A stretch of 64,000 nt of DNA, taken from Robertmurraya sp. FSL R5-0851 (GTDB lineage Bacteria > Bacillota > Bacilli > Bacillales > Cytobacillaceae). Under the pieces are notes generated by a model, which saw nothing but the letters and a program-made list of their open reading frames with translations, did no database searches and was not told where the DNA came from. The position numbers were made by a program, and so were the translations under genes. The stretch spans positions 62,001 to 126,000 of the forward strand of contig NZ_JBBOOE010000002.1 of NCBI RefSeq assembly GCF_038002965.1, read 5' to 3'. Shown piece after piece: positions 45,673-54,438 of the stretch (position 1 is the stretch's first letter; every line of letters begins with the position of its first letter).

Positions 45673-46311
45673 ATGGAAACAAAACTACTAAGGATAGCAG
45701 AATTAGCAAAGTCTCAGCCTAATATGAAATTTACATCACTTGCTCATTTATTAAATGAGCAATCACTAACACAGTGTCATCATGGATTGCCAAATAGAAA
45801 GGCAACGGGTGTTAACGGAACGACTAAAGAACAATACAGTGAAAACCTAGAAGAAAACATAATTGATTTGGTAAGTAGGCTTAAAAGCAAGAGCTATCGC
45901 CCTGTTCCAGTAAGACGAATGTATATCCCAAAGCTCAATTCAAATAAGAAAAGACCGTTGGGCATACCTGAACATGAAGATAAAATTGTACAAAAGGGAA
46001 TTACCAAAATACTAAATTCTATCTATGAAAATGACTTCCTAGATTGTTCATTTGGGTTTCGTCCTAATAGAAACTGCCATGATGCGCTGAAGATACTGAA
46101 TCTTTACATTGAAAAGAGAGCAGTAAGTTATGTAGTAGATGTAGATATTAAAGGTTTCTTTGACAACGTTGATCACAGATGGATGATGGAGTTTCTAAAA
46201 CTTCGAATCGCTGACCCTAACCTACTGAGAATAATCAACAGGTTTCTTAAAGGTGGATACATGGAGGAAGGTAAGAAGTATAAGACAGACAATGGTACAC
46301 CGCAAGGAGGA
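45673..46311 (+). pseudogene. Group II intron reverse transcriptase, 5' part, split by RIT copy 2
   Basis: ATG with GAGGTAGGAA upstream. RT motifs: PVRRMYIPKLN, KRPLGIPEHEDKIVQKG, FGFRPNRNCHDAL and the first catalytic Asp in VVDVDIKGFFDNVDH, ending at TPQGG. 213 codons up to 46311 join exactly to 230 codons (with stop) from 49788, restoring 442 residues. The insertion point is the same codon as in the other intron's RT. Confidence 0.82.
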
Positions 46312-46347
46312 TTATGCAAAGCTTAGCATAATCCACCTTATGCAAAG
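46306..46347. other. RIT copy 2 left junction (att site)
   Basis: GGAGGA (46306-46311, target version with A at position 3), then TTATGCAAAGCTTAGCATAA (46312-46331), TCCACC (46332-46337) and TTATGCAAAG (46338-46347). The 20-mer is the reverse complement of that in copy 1. The target keeps GGAGGA here whereas the right side has GGTGGA, showing which bases came with the element. Confidence 0.85.
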
Positions 46348-46476
46348 AAAGTGATTATGCAAAGTAACCAATAAAAAAGTTATTAATTCAACGATTCTAG
46401 TCTATTTACTTTGCATAATAACCGAAAATGAATTATGAGCTTGATGCTCAAATTATCATTTTGGGAGGAAATACAT

Positions 46477-47712
46477 ATGCAAAAGAAACCGTTGGATGCA
46501 TTAATTCAGGACCTAGAACAAGAAATGATTCGGCTTGGCTATACCGAGGGATCTATGAGGTTTTACCGAAGTAGATGGCAGAAACTGCTCCAATTTGCAC
46601 ATGAACAAGGTGAAACATACTATTCGGAAGGGTTGGGAATTAAGTTTGTTGAAAAATACTTTCATATCCTCGAAAAAGATTTTGATAAATCTCTTACACA
46701 GTCAGAGACTCAAGAACTTCGAATTATTCGAATGATTGGTGATTTTCAACTACACTCAACTATTTTACGTCGCTACTATAAGCATAAGGAAATCCTTACG
46801 GATTTTTACTTTATCGAAATTAGTAACCGTTTTAAGCAATACTGTGTAAATAAAGATTATTCCAAAGCCACAATAGACCATTATGTAAAACAATCTGCTA
46901 GATTCATGGATTATCTTTCTTCGCAGAAAGTTAAAGATTGTAAAGAAATCAATCTTACATTGATTAACGATTACATTAAAACCTTGGCGGGATATACATA
47001 CAAAACAGTAGAACAAAATATCTGTTCCTTGCGTGCCTTTTTCCGCTTTCTCCTAGTTACAGAAGAAATAAAGATTGATTTTGCTTCAAAAACGCCTATG
47101 ATTCAGGCAAGAAAACAGACCCGTATTCCATCTGTATGGACAGAAGATGAATTGAAAAGGTTAATCTCTGCCATTGATAGAGGGAGTCCAAAGGGCAAAA
47201 GAGATTATGCAATTATATTAATAGCATGTTGCCTCGGCTTAAGGTGTACAGATATTAAAAATTTGAAAATGGAGCACTTTCTCTGGGCTGAGAAAAGGCT
47301 TGTATTTACTCAATCAAAAACTAGGCAGCCTTTAACTCTTCCATTAACACCGGAGGTGGGATGGGCAGTTATTGAGTATCTTAAGTACGGTCGTCCTAAA
47401 ATAAACAGCCCCTATGTATTTGTAAAGCACATGGCACCATTTGGGCCCTTTTCTGAAGGAGATCATTTAAATCAGTTAATTAAAAGGTACATGGAATTAG
47501 CACACATTCCTACATTAAAAAAAAGAAGAGGAATGCATTCCCTTAGGCATACCATGGCCAGTATACTTCTCGAAAAAGATACACCACTTTCCACCATTTC
47601 AGATATCCTTGGTCATGTAGATACAAACTCAACAGCAGTTTACTTAAAGGTTGACATCAAAAGGTTGAAAGAATGTTCCCTTGATTTTAAGGAGGGATTG
47701 AGTGATGAGTGA
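46477..47712 (+). CDS. ritA: RIT tyrosine recombinase A, 411 aa (copy 2)
   Basis: Identical in protein sequence to the copy at 14786-16021, with catalytic Arg (LGLRCTDIKN), SLRHTMAS box and Tyr (NSTAVYLKVD). The GGGAGG site supports this Met. The preceding 130 bases hold three arm repeats and probably the promoter. Overlaps ritB by 8 bases. Confidence 0.88.
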   Translation: MQKKPLDALIQDLEQEMIRLGYTEGSMRFYRSRWQKLLQFAHEQGETYYSEGLGIKFVEKYFHILEKDFDKSLTQSETQELRIIRMIGDFQLHSTILRRYYKHKEILTDFYFIEISNRFKQYCVNKDYSKATIDHYVKQSARFMDYLSSQKVKDCKEINLTLINDYIKTLAGYTYKTVEQNICSLRAFFRFLLVTEEIKIDFASKTPMIQARKQTRIPSVWTEDELKRLISAIDRGSPKGKRDYAIILIACCLGLRCTDIKNLKMEHFLWAEKRLVFTQSKTRQPLTLPLTPEVGWAVIEYLKYGRPKINSPYVFVKHMAPFGPFSEGDHLNQLIKRYMELAHIPTLKKRRGMHSLRHTMASILLEKDTPLSTISDILGHVDTNSTAVYLKVDIKRLKECSLDFKEGLSDE

Positions 47713-48691
47713 AATCATATATAAAGGCCCTTTTAAAAGTCATATCCAAGCTCATGTGGGACTGAAAAAGGCTATTGGATATAAATATGATAGGGATTCA
47801 CGTGATTTAAATCGATTTGACAGTTTTACAATGGAAAAGTATCCCCAAGCCACTGAACTTACTAAAGAAATCGTATTAGACTGGTGTAGTAAAAAAACTT
47901 ACGAGGCACAAGCAAATTTATGTTCACGCGCATCAGTCATCCGCCAGTTTGGGAAATATCTGGATTCCATTGGAGTTAAAGCATATATCATCCCCAAGGG
48001 ATACTTTCCTACGGAGGAACAATATGTACCGTATATTTATTCTTTTGATGAACTAGAAAGGTTTTTTGCTGAAACGGAAAAATGCAAGTACTGTTCCGAA
48101 TGTCCACACAGACATCTGATTATGCCCGTGTTCTTTCGTATGATTTATATGTGCGGTTTAAGGGTATCCGAGGCAAGGCTTCTCAAAGTAGCTGACGTTG
48201 ACCTTGAAAATGGTATTCTGACTATAAATCAATCTAAAAAAGATAACAGCAGGTTGGTACCAATGTCGGTGTCCCTTACGGAACGTTGTCGGATTTATTC
48301 GAAAATGGTACATCCTTATCCAAGTGCCGAAGATTATTACTTTCCTGCGCTTGATAACAGACCGATGACGACCGGAAATGTCTATAAAAATTTCCGTAGG
48401 TTTTTATGGAGTGCTGGAATTTCACATGGTGGAAGAGGAAATGGTCCTCGTATCCACGACTTTCGCCACTCTTATTCAGTTCATTGTCTGAAAAAATGGG
48501 TTGATGAAGAAAAGGATTTAACGGTATATCTTCCAGTACTTAAAACGTATTTGGGTCACGATTCCTTTAAAGAAACTGCTTATTATCTGCGCTTGACTGC
48601 GGATGTGTTTCCATCTATTACATTAAGGCTTGAAACGCGGTATCCGGGAATGATTCCTCAATTAGATGGTGATAACGATGAAACCAACTGA
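47705..48691 (+). CDS. ritB: RIT tyrosine recombinase B, 328 aa (copy 2)
   Basis: Identical to the copy at 13807-14793: CGLRVSEARLL, DFRHSYSVH and LGHDSFKETAYYL, plus the Cys cluster CKYCSECPH. Coupled to ritA through an overlapping start preceded by AAGGAGGG. Confidence 0.88.
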   Translation: MSEIIYKGPFKSHIQAHVGLKKAIGYKYDRDSRDLNRFDSFTMEKYPQATELTKEIVLDWCSKKTYEAQANLCSRASVIRQFGKYLDSIGVKAYIIPKGYFPTEEQYVPYIYSFDELERFFAETEKCKYCSECPHRHLIMPVFFRMIYMCGLRVSEARLLKVADVDLENGILTINQSKKDNSRLVPMSVSLTERCRIYSKMVHPYPSAEDYYFPALDNRPMTTGNVYKNFRRFLWSAGISHGGRGNGPRIHDFRHSYSVHCLKKWVDEEKDLTVYLPVLKTYLGHDSFKETAYYLRLTADVFPSITLRLETRYPGMIPQLDGDNDETN

Positions 48692-49691
48692 TTTTGCGAA
48701 GCACCTTACGGAATTTCTTTCGGTGTACCTTCCGTCACAGAAAAATGTCAGTAGGAATACCATTCAATCATATCGTGATACATTTAAACTTTTGATAAAG
48801 TATTGCCAAGAAAAGAAAAACATTCGAGCAGAAAGGATTACTTTAGATATTCTTTCAAGTGAAACGCTTATTGGCTTTCTGGGCTGGCTAGAAAAGGTTA
48901 GAAAATGTAGCATCTCTACTAGAAATCAGAGGCTTTCAGCGATTCATTCCTTTTTTCGTTATGTTCAGGCCGAAGAACCTTCCGGTCTTTTCCATTTTCA
49001 AAAAGTAATCGCAATCCCCTCCAAAAAGGCAGAGAAAACTGTGGTGGAGCATCTGTCACCAGAGGCTATGAAACTACTTCTAGAACAGCCCGAAAGGGGC
49101 TGCATTAAGGGTCGACGTGACCTTACATTGATGAGTGTTCTGTATGATACTGGCGCAAGGGTGCAGGAACTAATTGATATAAAAGTAAGGGATGTAATCT
49201 TAGAAAATCCGGCAGTGATTGTATTAACAGGAAAAGGAAATAAGACAAGGCGAGTTCCTCTTTTGAAAAATTCCGTATCATTATTGGAACGCTATATTAT
49301 CGAAAATAATCTGGATAAACCATGGAAAAATGAATATCCTCTCTTTACAAATAATCAGCAAAACAAGCTTACTAAGGAAGGGATTGCCTATATAATAACA
49401 AAATATGTTGAATTAGCTAGGAGAACATCAACCCTAGTTCCTTCGAAAGTGAAACCCCATATGTTTCGTCACTCGAAGGCAATGCATTTACTACAAGCAG
49501 GAGTAAATCTCATATACATACGTGATTTTCTTGGACATGTAGATATAAAGACGACAGAAATTTACGCCAGAATAGATACTGAGACGAAAAGAAAGGCAAT
49601 TGAAAATGTTTACCCTGATTTGATTGATAGCACTCTTCCCGACTGGAATAAGGATCAGGCATTGCTTACTTGGCTTTCCGAATTAAAGTAG
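48666..49691 (+). CDS. ritC: RIT tyrosine recombinase C, 341 aa (copy 2)
   Basis: Identical to the copy at 12807-13832, with GARVQELIDI, HMFRHSKAMH and LGHVDIKTTEIYARID. Starts 26 bases before the end of ritB. Downstream are only the arm repeats and the right junction, so the element carries no cargo gene. Confidence 0.88.
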   Translation: MVITMKPTDFAKHLTEFLSVYLPSQKNVSRNTIQSYRDTFKLLIKYCQEKKNIRAERITLDILSSETLIGFLGWLEKVRKCSISTRNQRLSAIHSFFRYVQAEEPSGLFHFQKVIAIPSKKAEKTVVEHLSPEAMKLLLEQPERGCIKGRRDLTLMSVLYDTGARVQELIDIKVRDVILENPAVIVLTGKGNKTRRVPLLKNSVSLLERYIIENNLDKPWKNEYPLFTNNQQNKLTKEGIAYIITKYVELARRTSTLVPSKVKPHMFRHSKAMHLLQAGVNLIYIRDFLGHVDIKTTEIYARIDTETKRKAIENVYPDLIDSTLPDWNKDQALLTWLSELK

Positions 49692-49771
49692 GCCAGAAAT
49701 TATGCAAAGTAAATGGGATATAACCCCTTATTATTTATGGGTTTAGAAAGTTTACTTTGCATAATATTTTA

Positions 49772-49787
49772 CTTTGCATAAGGTGGA
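49772..49787. other. RIT copy 2 right junction
   Basis: CTTTGCATAA (49772-49781) then GGTGGA (49782-49787); the RT then resumes with GTA ATA TCT. The T of GGTGGA differs from the host's GGAGGA on the left side. Confidence 0.85.
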
Positions 49788-50477
49788 GTAATATCTCCGA
49801 TATTAGCCAATGTATATCTCCATTATGTTCTCGACTTATGGTTTGAAAAAGTGGTTAGGAAACAATGTAAAGGGCAGGCATATATAGTAAGATACGCAGA
49901 TGATTTTGTATGTTGTTTTCAACATAAGAGCGAAGCCCAGCAATTCTTCCATTCATTAAAGCTTAGATTAAAGAAATTTAATTTGGAAATAGCCGAGGAT
50001 AAAACGAAAATTATTTCCTTTGGTCGGTTTGCAGTACATAACGCAAAGCGAGATAGAAATAGCAAACCAGACACATTTGATTTCTTAGGATTTACCCACT
50101 ATTGCGGAAAAAGTAAAGAAGGAAAATTTCGTGTGAAACGAAAATCCAGTAGGAAGAAAGTTCAAGGCAAACTAAAAGAAACTAAAGAATGGTTGAAGAT
50201 TAATAGAAATAAATCTATTCATATGATTATGGATAGACTTAAACGCTCGCTCACTGGTTATTACAACTATTATTGCATGACAGATAACATCCAAACTGTT
50301 AACAATTTCAAAGAGAGACTTGAAAACTTACTATTTAAATGGCTAAACAGAAGGAGCCAAAGAAAGTCCTTTACATGGAACAAATTTAATCTCTTCCTCA
50401 GTAGATATCCACTTCCTTTACCAAGAGTTAAGGTAAATATCTATGAACTTAGAGAAGAGATTAGCTATATTCTGTAA
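49788..50477 (+). pseudogene. Group II intron reverse transcriptase, 3' part (RT-maturase)
   Basis: Continues VISPILANVYLHYVLDLWFEK, the catalytic YADDFV box (near 49895), FLGFTHYCGKS and a maturase region ending in SRYPLPLPRVK, a typical intron RT C-terminus. No endonuclease domain. It has no start of its own directly at the junction, so it needs precise loss of the RIT element to be made as full-length RT. Confidence 0.8.
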
Positions 50478-50854
50478 TGATAACTAGGAGGAGCCGTGTG
50501 CGTAAATAGCGCAAGCACGGTTCTGTGAGGGGGAGGAGAACAACTTACCGTAAGGTAGGAAGGCTCCTTTCTACTCGACTAGTTCATTAGGAGAGTGAAA
50601 AAATAATCAGGATGAAAACAACTAAGCTAGTAGGTTTGAATTAATAAAAATCAATAAAAACTAAATTTCTTAAAATTAGTATTTATAATAAAGAGTTGAT
50701 TATTTATCAACAAATGAGAGAATTTTTTGATAAAAATTACTGCTACAAAGGTTGGATATATATGTTAAAATAAATGTGCGATTAGTATAAAGGATGCAGG
50801 ATACTATACCTATATATAGGAGATTAAGTATGGTTGAAAGGAGTATTAAAAGAT

Positions 50855-50947
50855 TTGTTTAAGACAATCCTTGTAATTATTTTAGTTTTAGTAATTTTAT
50901 TTTTCGGTTTTGTTATAGTTTCTTTTTGTATAGACCCCCTCTGTTAG
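50855..50947 (+). pseudogene. small single-span membrane protein, 3' end replaced by an IS
   Basis: TTG start with AAAGGAG upstream; one strong hydrophobic segment (TILVIILVLVILFFGFVIVS). The frame enters the IS3-family left end near 50931 and stops at 50945-50947. The original protein probably continued beyond the IS. The preceding stretch 50580-50854 is AT-rich with no other gene. Confidence 0.4.
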
Positions 50948-51006
50948 GATAGATGTCGTAGGGAACTTTAGTGTATAGTTTAAATCATACACGGAGGTTG
51001 ATCGAC

Positions 51007-51519
51007 ATGAAAAGTAATAATGGTAAACGTTATACAAAGGAAGAGAAAGCATCAATTATTAAGAGAATGATGCCCCCCACTAATGAATCGGTTGGCCAAT
51101 TAAGTGAAGAGTTGGGCATTACTGAACCCACGCTTTACAAGTGGAGAAAAGAGGCTAGATCATCTGGAAACCCCACACCCGGAGATGGACAAAGTTCTGA
51201 ACACTGGAGCAGTGAAGATAAGTTTCTCATAGTTATGGAAACATACTCAATGAATGGTGCGGAGCTAGCGGAGTATTGTCGAAAAAAGGGACTTTATAAA
51301 GAACAGATTGACGCATGGCGAGATTCATGCCTTAATGCAAATGGGCGAGAATCTAGTCAAACAAAGCAGTTAAATCAAGAATTAAAAGAGGAGAAAAAGC
51401 GAGGAAAGGCATTAGAGAAAGATTTGCGTAAAAAAGAAAAAGCATTGGCAGAAGCTGCAGCCTTATTACTATTAAGAAAAAAGGCCCAAGCGATCTGGGG
51501 GGACCAAGAGGACGAATGA
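51007..51519 (+). CDS. IS3-family OrfA, 170 aa
   Basis: The ATG at 51007 follows CGGAGGTTGATC and is preferred to an earlier frame start. An N-terminal helix-turn-helix (GQLSEELGITEPTLYKWRKE), a second HTH-like segment (GAELAEYCRKKGLYKEQIDAWR) and a coiled coil (LKEEKKRGKALEKDLRKKEK). It overlaps orfB by four bases (ATGA), so orfB is probably translated by coupling rather than frameshifting. Confidence 0.85.
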   Translation: MKSNNGKRYTKEEKASIIKRMMPPTNESVGQLSEELGITEPTLYKWRKEARSSGNPTPGDGQSSEHWSSEDKFLIVMETYSMNGAELAEYCRKKGLYKEQIDAWRDSCLNANGRESSQTKQLNQELKEEKKRGKALEKDLRKKEKALAEAAALLLLRKKAQAIWGDQEDE

Positions 51520-52568
51520 TCAGCCCGTCAGATCGCGCACTAGCAGTAGAACTCATCCAAGAAGCAAACCAAAATGGTGCGCGATTAGCCCCGGCGTGTA
51601 AAGAATTGAACATTAGCGTTCGCACCTATGAACGCTGGATTTCAGAAGGTGGAATCAAGGAGGATCAACGCCCTATTGCGTTACGTCCAGAGCCAAAAAA
51701 TAAATTAACGATAGAGGAAAAACAAGAGATACTGGAGGTTGTTAAAAAAGAGGAATTTGTAGACCTACCGCCTACTCAAATCGTGCCAAAATTAGCAGAT
51801 CAATGCATTTATATCGCCTCCGAATCTAGCTTTTATAGAGTTCTTCGTGAGCATAAAATGCAAAATCATCGGGGAAGAAGCAAAAAGCCCGAGGGTAGAT
51901 TACCAGAAAGTCATTTAGCAGTAGCCCCAAACCAGGTATGGACATGGGATATAACGTGGTTAAAAGGGCCGGTGAAAGGCTTGTTTTATCGACTCTACTT
52001 AATTATCGATATTTTTAGTAGAAAAATCGTAGGTTGGGAGATTTGGGAGTCAGAGGAGGCAAAACACGCTGAAGATTTAATGAAGAAGACGATTATTAGT
52101 GAAAAAATCCAAGGTAAACCACTCGTTTTACATTCCGATAATGGCAGTCCCATGAAAGCCGCAACATTTCAGGTATTACTTGAAAAATTAGGGATCCAAA
52201 GCTCTTATTCAAGACCAAGAGTAAGTAATGACAATCCCTATTCTGAAGCAATGTTTCGGACTCTGAAATATCGACCTGAATTCCCGTACAGAGGCTTTGA
52301 AACACTTGAGGCTGCACGTGAATGGGCATTAAGATTTGTGAATTGGTATAACTGTATACATTTACACAGTGGTATAAATTTTGTGACGCCAGAACAATGC
52401 CATACAGGTGCGCATATTGGGATACTGAAAAAGCGCAAAGAAGTTTATGAACTAGCGAAACAAAAGCATCCAGAACGTTGGACGCGCTCAACTAGAGACT
52501 GGAGTGCACATGATTCAGTGGCTTTAAACCCAATAAAGGACAAGATAGAAAAGGATGGAACAAAATAG
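51516..52568 (+). CDS. IS3-family OrfB DDE transposase, 350 aa
   Basis: Starts in the ATGA overlap. HTH-like N-terminus (RLAPACKELNISVRTYERW), HTH_21-type region, then the rve core with Asp in TWDITWLKG, Asp in HSDNGSPMK and Glu in YSEAMFRTLKYRPEFP. Length and residues are complete. The family is common in Firmicutes. Confidence 0.88.
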   Translation: MISPSDRALAVELIQEANQNGARLAPACKELNISVRTYERWISEGGIKEDQRPIALRPEPKNKLTIEEKQEILEVVKKEEFVDLPPTQIVPKLADQCIYIASESSFYRVLREHKMQNHRGRSKKPEGRLPESHLAVAPNQVWTWDITWLKGPVKGLFYRLYLIIDIFSRKIVGWEIWESEEAKHAEDLMKKTIISEKIQGKPLVLHSDNGSPMKAATFQVLLEKLGIQSSYSRPRVSNDNPYSEAMFRTLKYRPEFPYRGFETLEAAREWALRFVNWYNCIHLHSGINFVTPEQCHTGAHIGILKKRKEVYELAKQKHPERWTRSTRDWSAHDSVALNPIKDKIEKDGTK

Positions 52569-52602
52569 CCCCACTGCGACTGAGCTTGAACTACCCATTC
52601 CC

Positions 52603-52644
52603 TTCTCATCAAAGAACAGAATGAATTCTGTTCTTTGATGAGAA
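52603..52644. repeat. Perfect 20-base palindrome with a 2-base centre
   Basis: TTCTCATCAAAGAACAGAAT (52603-52622), GA, then ATTCTGTTCTTTGATGAGAA (52625-52644). It lies between the orfB stop and the right end of the IS. There is no T-run, so it is not a standard terminator; it could extrude as a cruciform or form a very stable RNA hairpin. Confidence 0.8.
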
Positions 52645-52716
52645 GACCACCAAGCAAAGCGCGGTAGTTACCCTTACGTTCTTACACTAGTAAACAAGTT
52701 AAATGCGACAACTATC

Positions 52717-53646
52717 TTGACAAACACCGTAGATGAAAATAAAAAAGTTAAGATTCGCAAAAATAATTTAGACAAATATTATTCATCTAAAGGAAATAGT
52801 GAAAATAAAAGACAAAACGCACTTAAAATACTTGAAAGATTTGATCAGATTTATGATGCTTATTTACTGGGTTTCAATTCATTTTTTAAAGATTATCCAA
52901 CAAGCTACTCCATTATAAAACAGGGGGAGGAAGCATATGAAGACCAAAAACGTTACAAAAGTATGGATATTGATGAAAAAGCCCTTGGAATTATTTATAA
53001 TTTGATTGGTGTAATTTATACAATTAAATATCAAATTCAGTATTTCGATTCCAATATCAAATCGGCTCAATATACATTAGAAATTTTAGAAAATGATACA
53101 GAAATAAAAGAGTTTTTTCCATACTTATACCATATAAGAAGAAATAATTTAGAAAAGTTGATTTGGCACTCACAAAAAATAATCGGTCACTTAAATGATC
53201 AGTTGATTAAATATCAATCAGCTATTGATGAACTTTCTAAGATAAAAAAGAAATCCCTACTAAGTAAAGCTGCTGTCTTTGCTTGGAATATGGTTTCAGC
53301 ACCAGTTAGACATATTGTAAACTTAGTGGAAGGAATCGTTTATGATGATGATGCTAAAGTTAATAAAAGCGTTATGATGCTTATTTTCGGAACAGTAGGC
53401 ATTGGGTTATTAAGTGACGCAATAGATGCATTAGATGTCCTAGACTCACTTGATTATAATTCCCTTGAACTAGTTGAGGGCCCTAATAATCATTTTGTTG
53501 AACCTCATTCTCGTATGTTATCAGACGGAAATACAATTTGGGTTGACGGAGATGGTGATACATCAATAGATAGGACAGTAGAAGAGGGTGGAGGATATTT
53601 ACGTTCCAATCCTGATGGAAATCCATATAATAATTTAAAAAGCTAA
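52717..53646 (+). CDS. hypothetical protein, probably 5'-truncated by the IS, up to 309 aa
   Basis: The open frame begins with TTG inside the IS right end, without a ribosome binding site, so the native N-terminus is probably lost. The protein is highly helical and Lys/Tyr-rich, with a hydrophobic segment (about residues 220-240, MMLIFGTVGIGLLSDAIDAL) and an acidic, Gly-rich C-terminus (NTIWVDGDGDTSIDRT, then SNPDGNPYNN). It resembles polymorphic-toxin-like or surface proteins in style only; no activity assigned. Confidence 0.5.
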   Translation: MTNTVDENKKVKIRKNNLDKYYSSKGNSENKRQNALKILERFDQIYDAYLLGFNSFFKDYPTSYSIIKQGEEAYEDQKRYKSMDIDEKALGIIYNLIGVIYTIKYQIQYFDSNIKSAQYTLEILENDTEIKEFFPYLYHIRRNNLEKLIWHSQKIIGHLNDQLIKYQSAIDELSKIKKKSLLSKAAVFAWNMVSAPVRHIVNLVEGIVYDDDAKVNKSVMMLIFGTVGIGLLSDAIDALDVLDSLDYNSLELVEGPNNHFVEPHSRMLSDGNTIWVDGDGDTSIDRTVEEGGGYLRSNPDGNPYNNLKS

Positions 53647-53835
53647 ATGGTTAATAATTGAGAAGAAAACTAAATTGTTTTTGACACTCTTAAATTACCG
53701 AAAGTTGACGGTATTGCCTGTCCGGAAGTGGTCGAGTATAATGTCCATGAATATATTCCGGAGAAAGGAAAAGACGACTCCCATAATGTATAACTGCGCC
53801 AACAGTTATACGGGAGACGTCCCACCAAAAAGTAT

Positions 53836-54394
53836 ATGGTTATTGTATCAGATTATAAGCTGATTGAAAACAATCTAACTGGAGTTTTTCGTTAGAGGTG
53901 CGGGGAGGATTCCTTCTCCATGTTGTGGGAAAGACATGTTGGTAATAGGATCTAAGAATCGTAAATCTATTGATCATTCAGGGCAGAGTAAGACCTATAA
54001 CATCCGAAGACTAAGGTGCACTTGTTGCTGTACGATACATCATGAACTGCCGGATATATTAATCCCTTATAAGCGCTATGAAGCTGAATGTATTGAAAGC
54101 GTTCTCTCGAATCCATCCGACCATACTGTTCCAGCCGATGATTCTACTCTTTCGAGATGGCATGGCTGGATTCATGAATTTGTGGATTATTGGTTGGGGT
54201 GTTTAACATCCATCATGATCAGAACCAATCAAGGAAACATCCCTCTGGATTTCTCGTCCGAAAGTTCAGGGACTGCACTTCAAAGGATAGGGCGCTTGGC
54301 AGGAGATGCCAATGGATGGCTGACAAGAATTGTCCGGCCCATTGTAAATATTAATTTTTGGATACATACCCGTTCTGCATTCATTGTCCAATAA
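53836..54394 (+). pseudogene. DUF6431 protein, frameshifted near residue 18
   Basis: An ATG at 53836 opens a frame MVIVSDYKLIENNLTGVF that stops after one more codon at a T5 run (53885-53889). The next frame continues as VRGAGRIPSPCCGKDML and runs to 54394 with typical DUF6431 features: CC zinc-binding pair, RRLRC and HHELPDILIPYKRY. One extra base in the T-run explains the break, unless ribosomes slip there. These proteins usually lie just before DDE transposase and ATPase genes of this type and may help in target or end recognition. Confidence 0.65.
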
Positions 54395-54438
54395 CCCCTG
54401 ATTTACACTCATGATAGACACAGAGAGGAGAGTGTATC

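Larger units (their letters stand above)
46312..49787 (+). mobile_element. RIT element copy 2, 3476 bp
   Basis: Same length and same three proteins as copy 1, here with the recombinases co-directional with the host RT gene. Arm repeats TTATGCAAAG or its complement lie at 46338, 46355, 46409, 49700, 49755 and 49772. The end regions that I compared base by base between copies are identical after reverse complementing. Confidence 0.9.
45161..50579 (+). mobile_element. Second group II intron, interrupted by RIT copy 2
   Basis: The 5' end is GTGCGGC at 45161. The 3' end is placed near 50579 (CTACTCGAC), after a textbook domain V at about 50490-50535 (GAGCCGTGTGCG, TAAATAGCGC, AAGCACGGTTCTG). Without the RIT element it is about 1943 bases. 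The RT lacks an HNH domain and differs strongly from that of the other intron, so the two belong to different intron classes. It sits 23 bases after a terminator, a site type favoured by some bacterial introns. Confidence 0.85.
50931..52731 (+). mobile_element. IS3-family insertion sequence (second type)
   Basis: Carries overlapping orfA and orfB. Imperfect ends: TAGACCCCCTCTGTTAGGATAG at the left and, reverse complemented from the right, TCTACGGTGTTTGTCAAGATAG, both running into TGTCG. Exact borders and target repeat are uncertain by a few bases. Confidence 0.6.

Noticed and set aside
53675..53863. 62-codon frame at the transposon left end
   Set aside because: Overlaps the transposase-binding repeats and the true DUF6431 start; no ribosome binding site.
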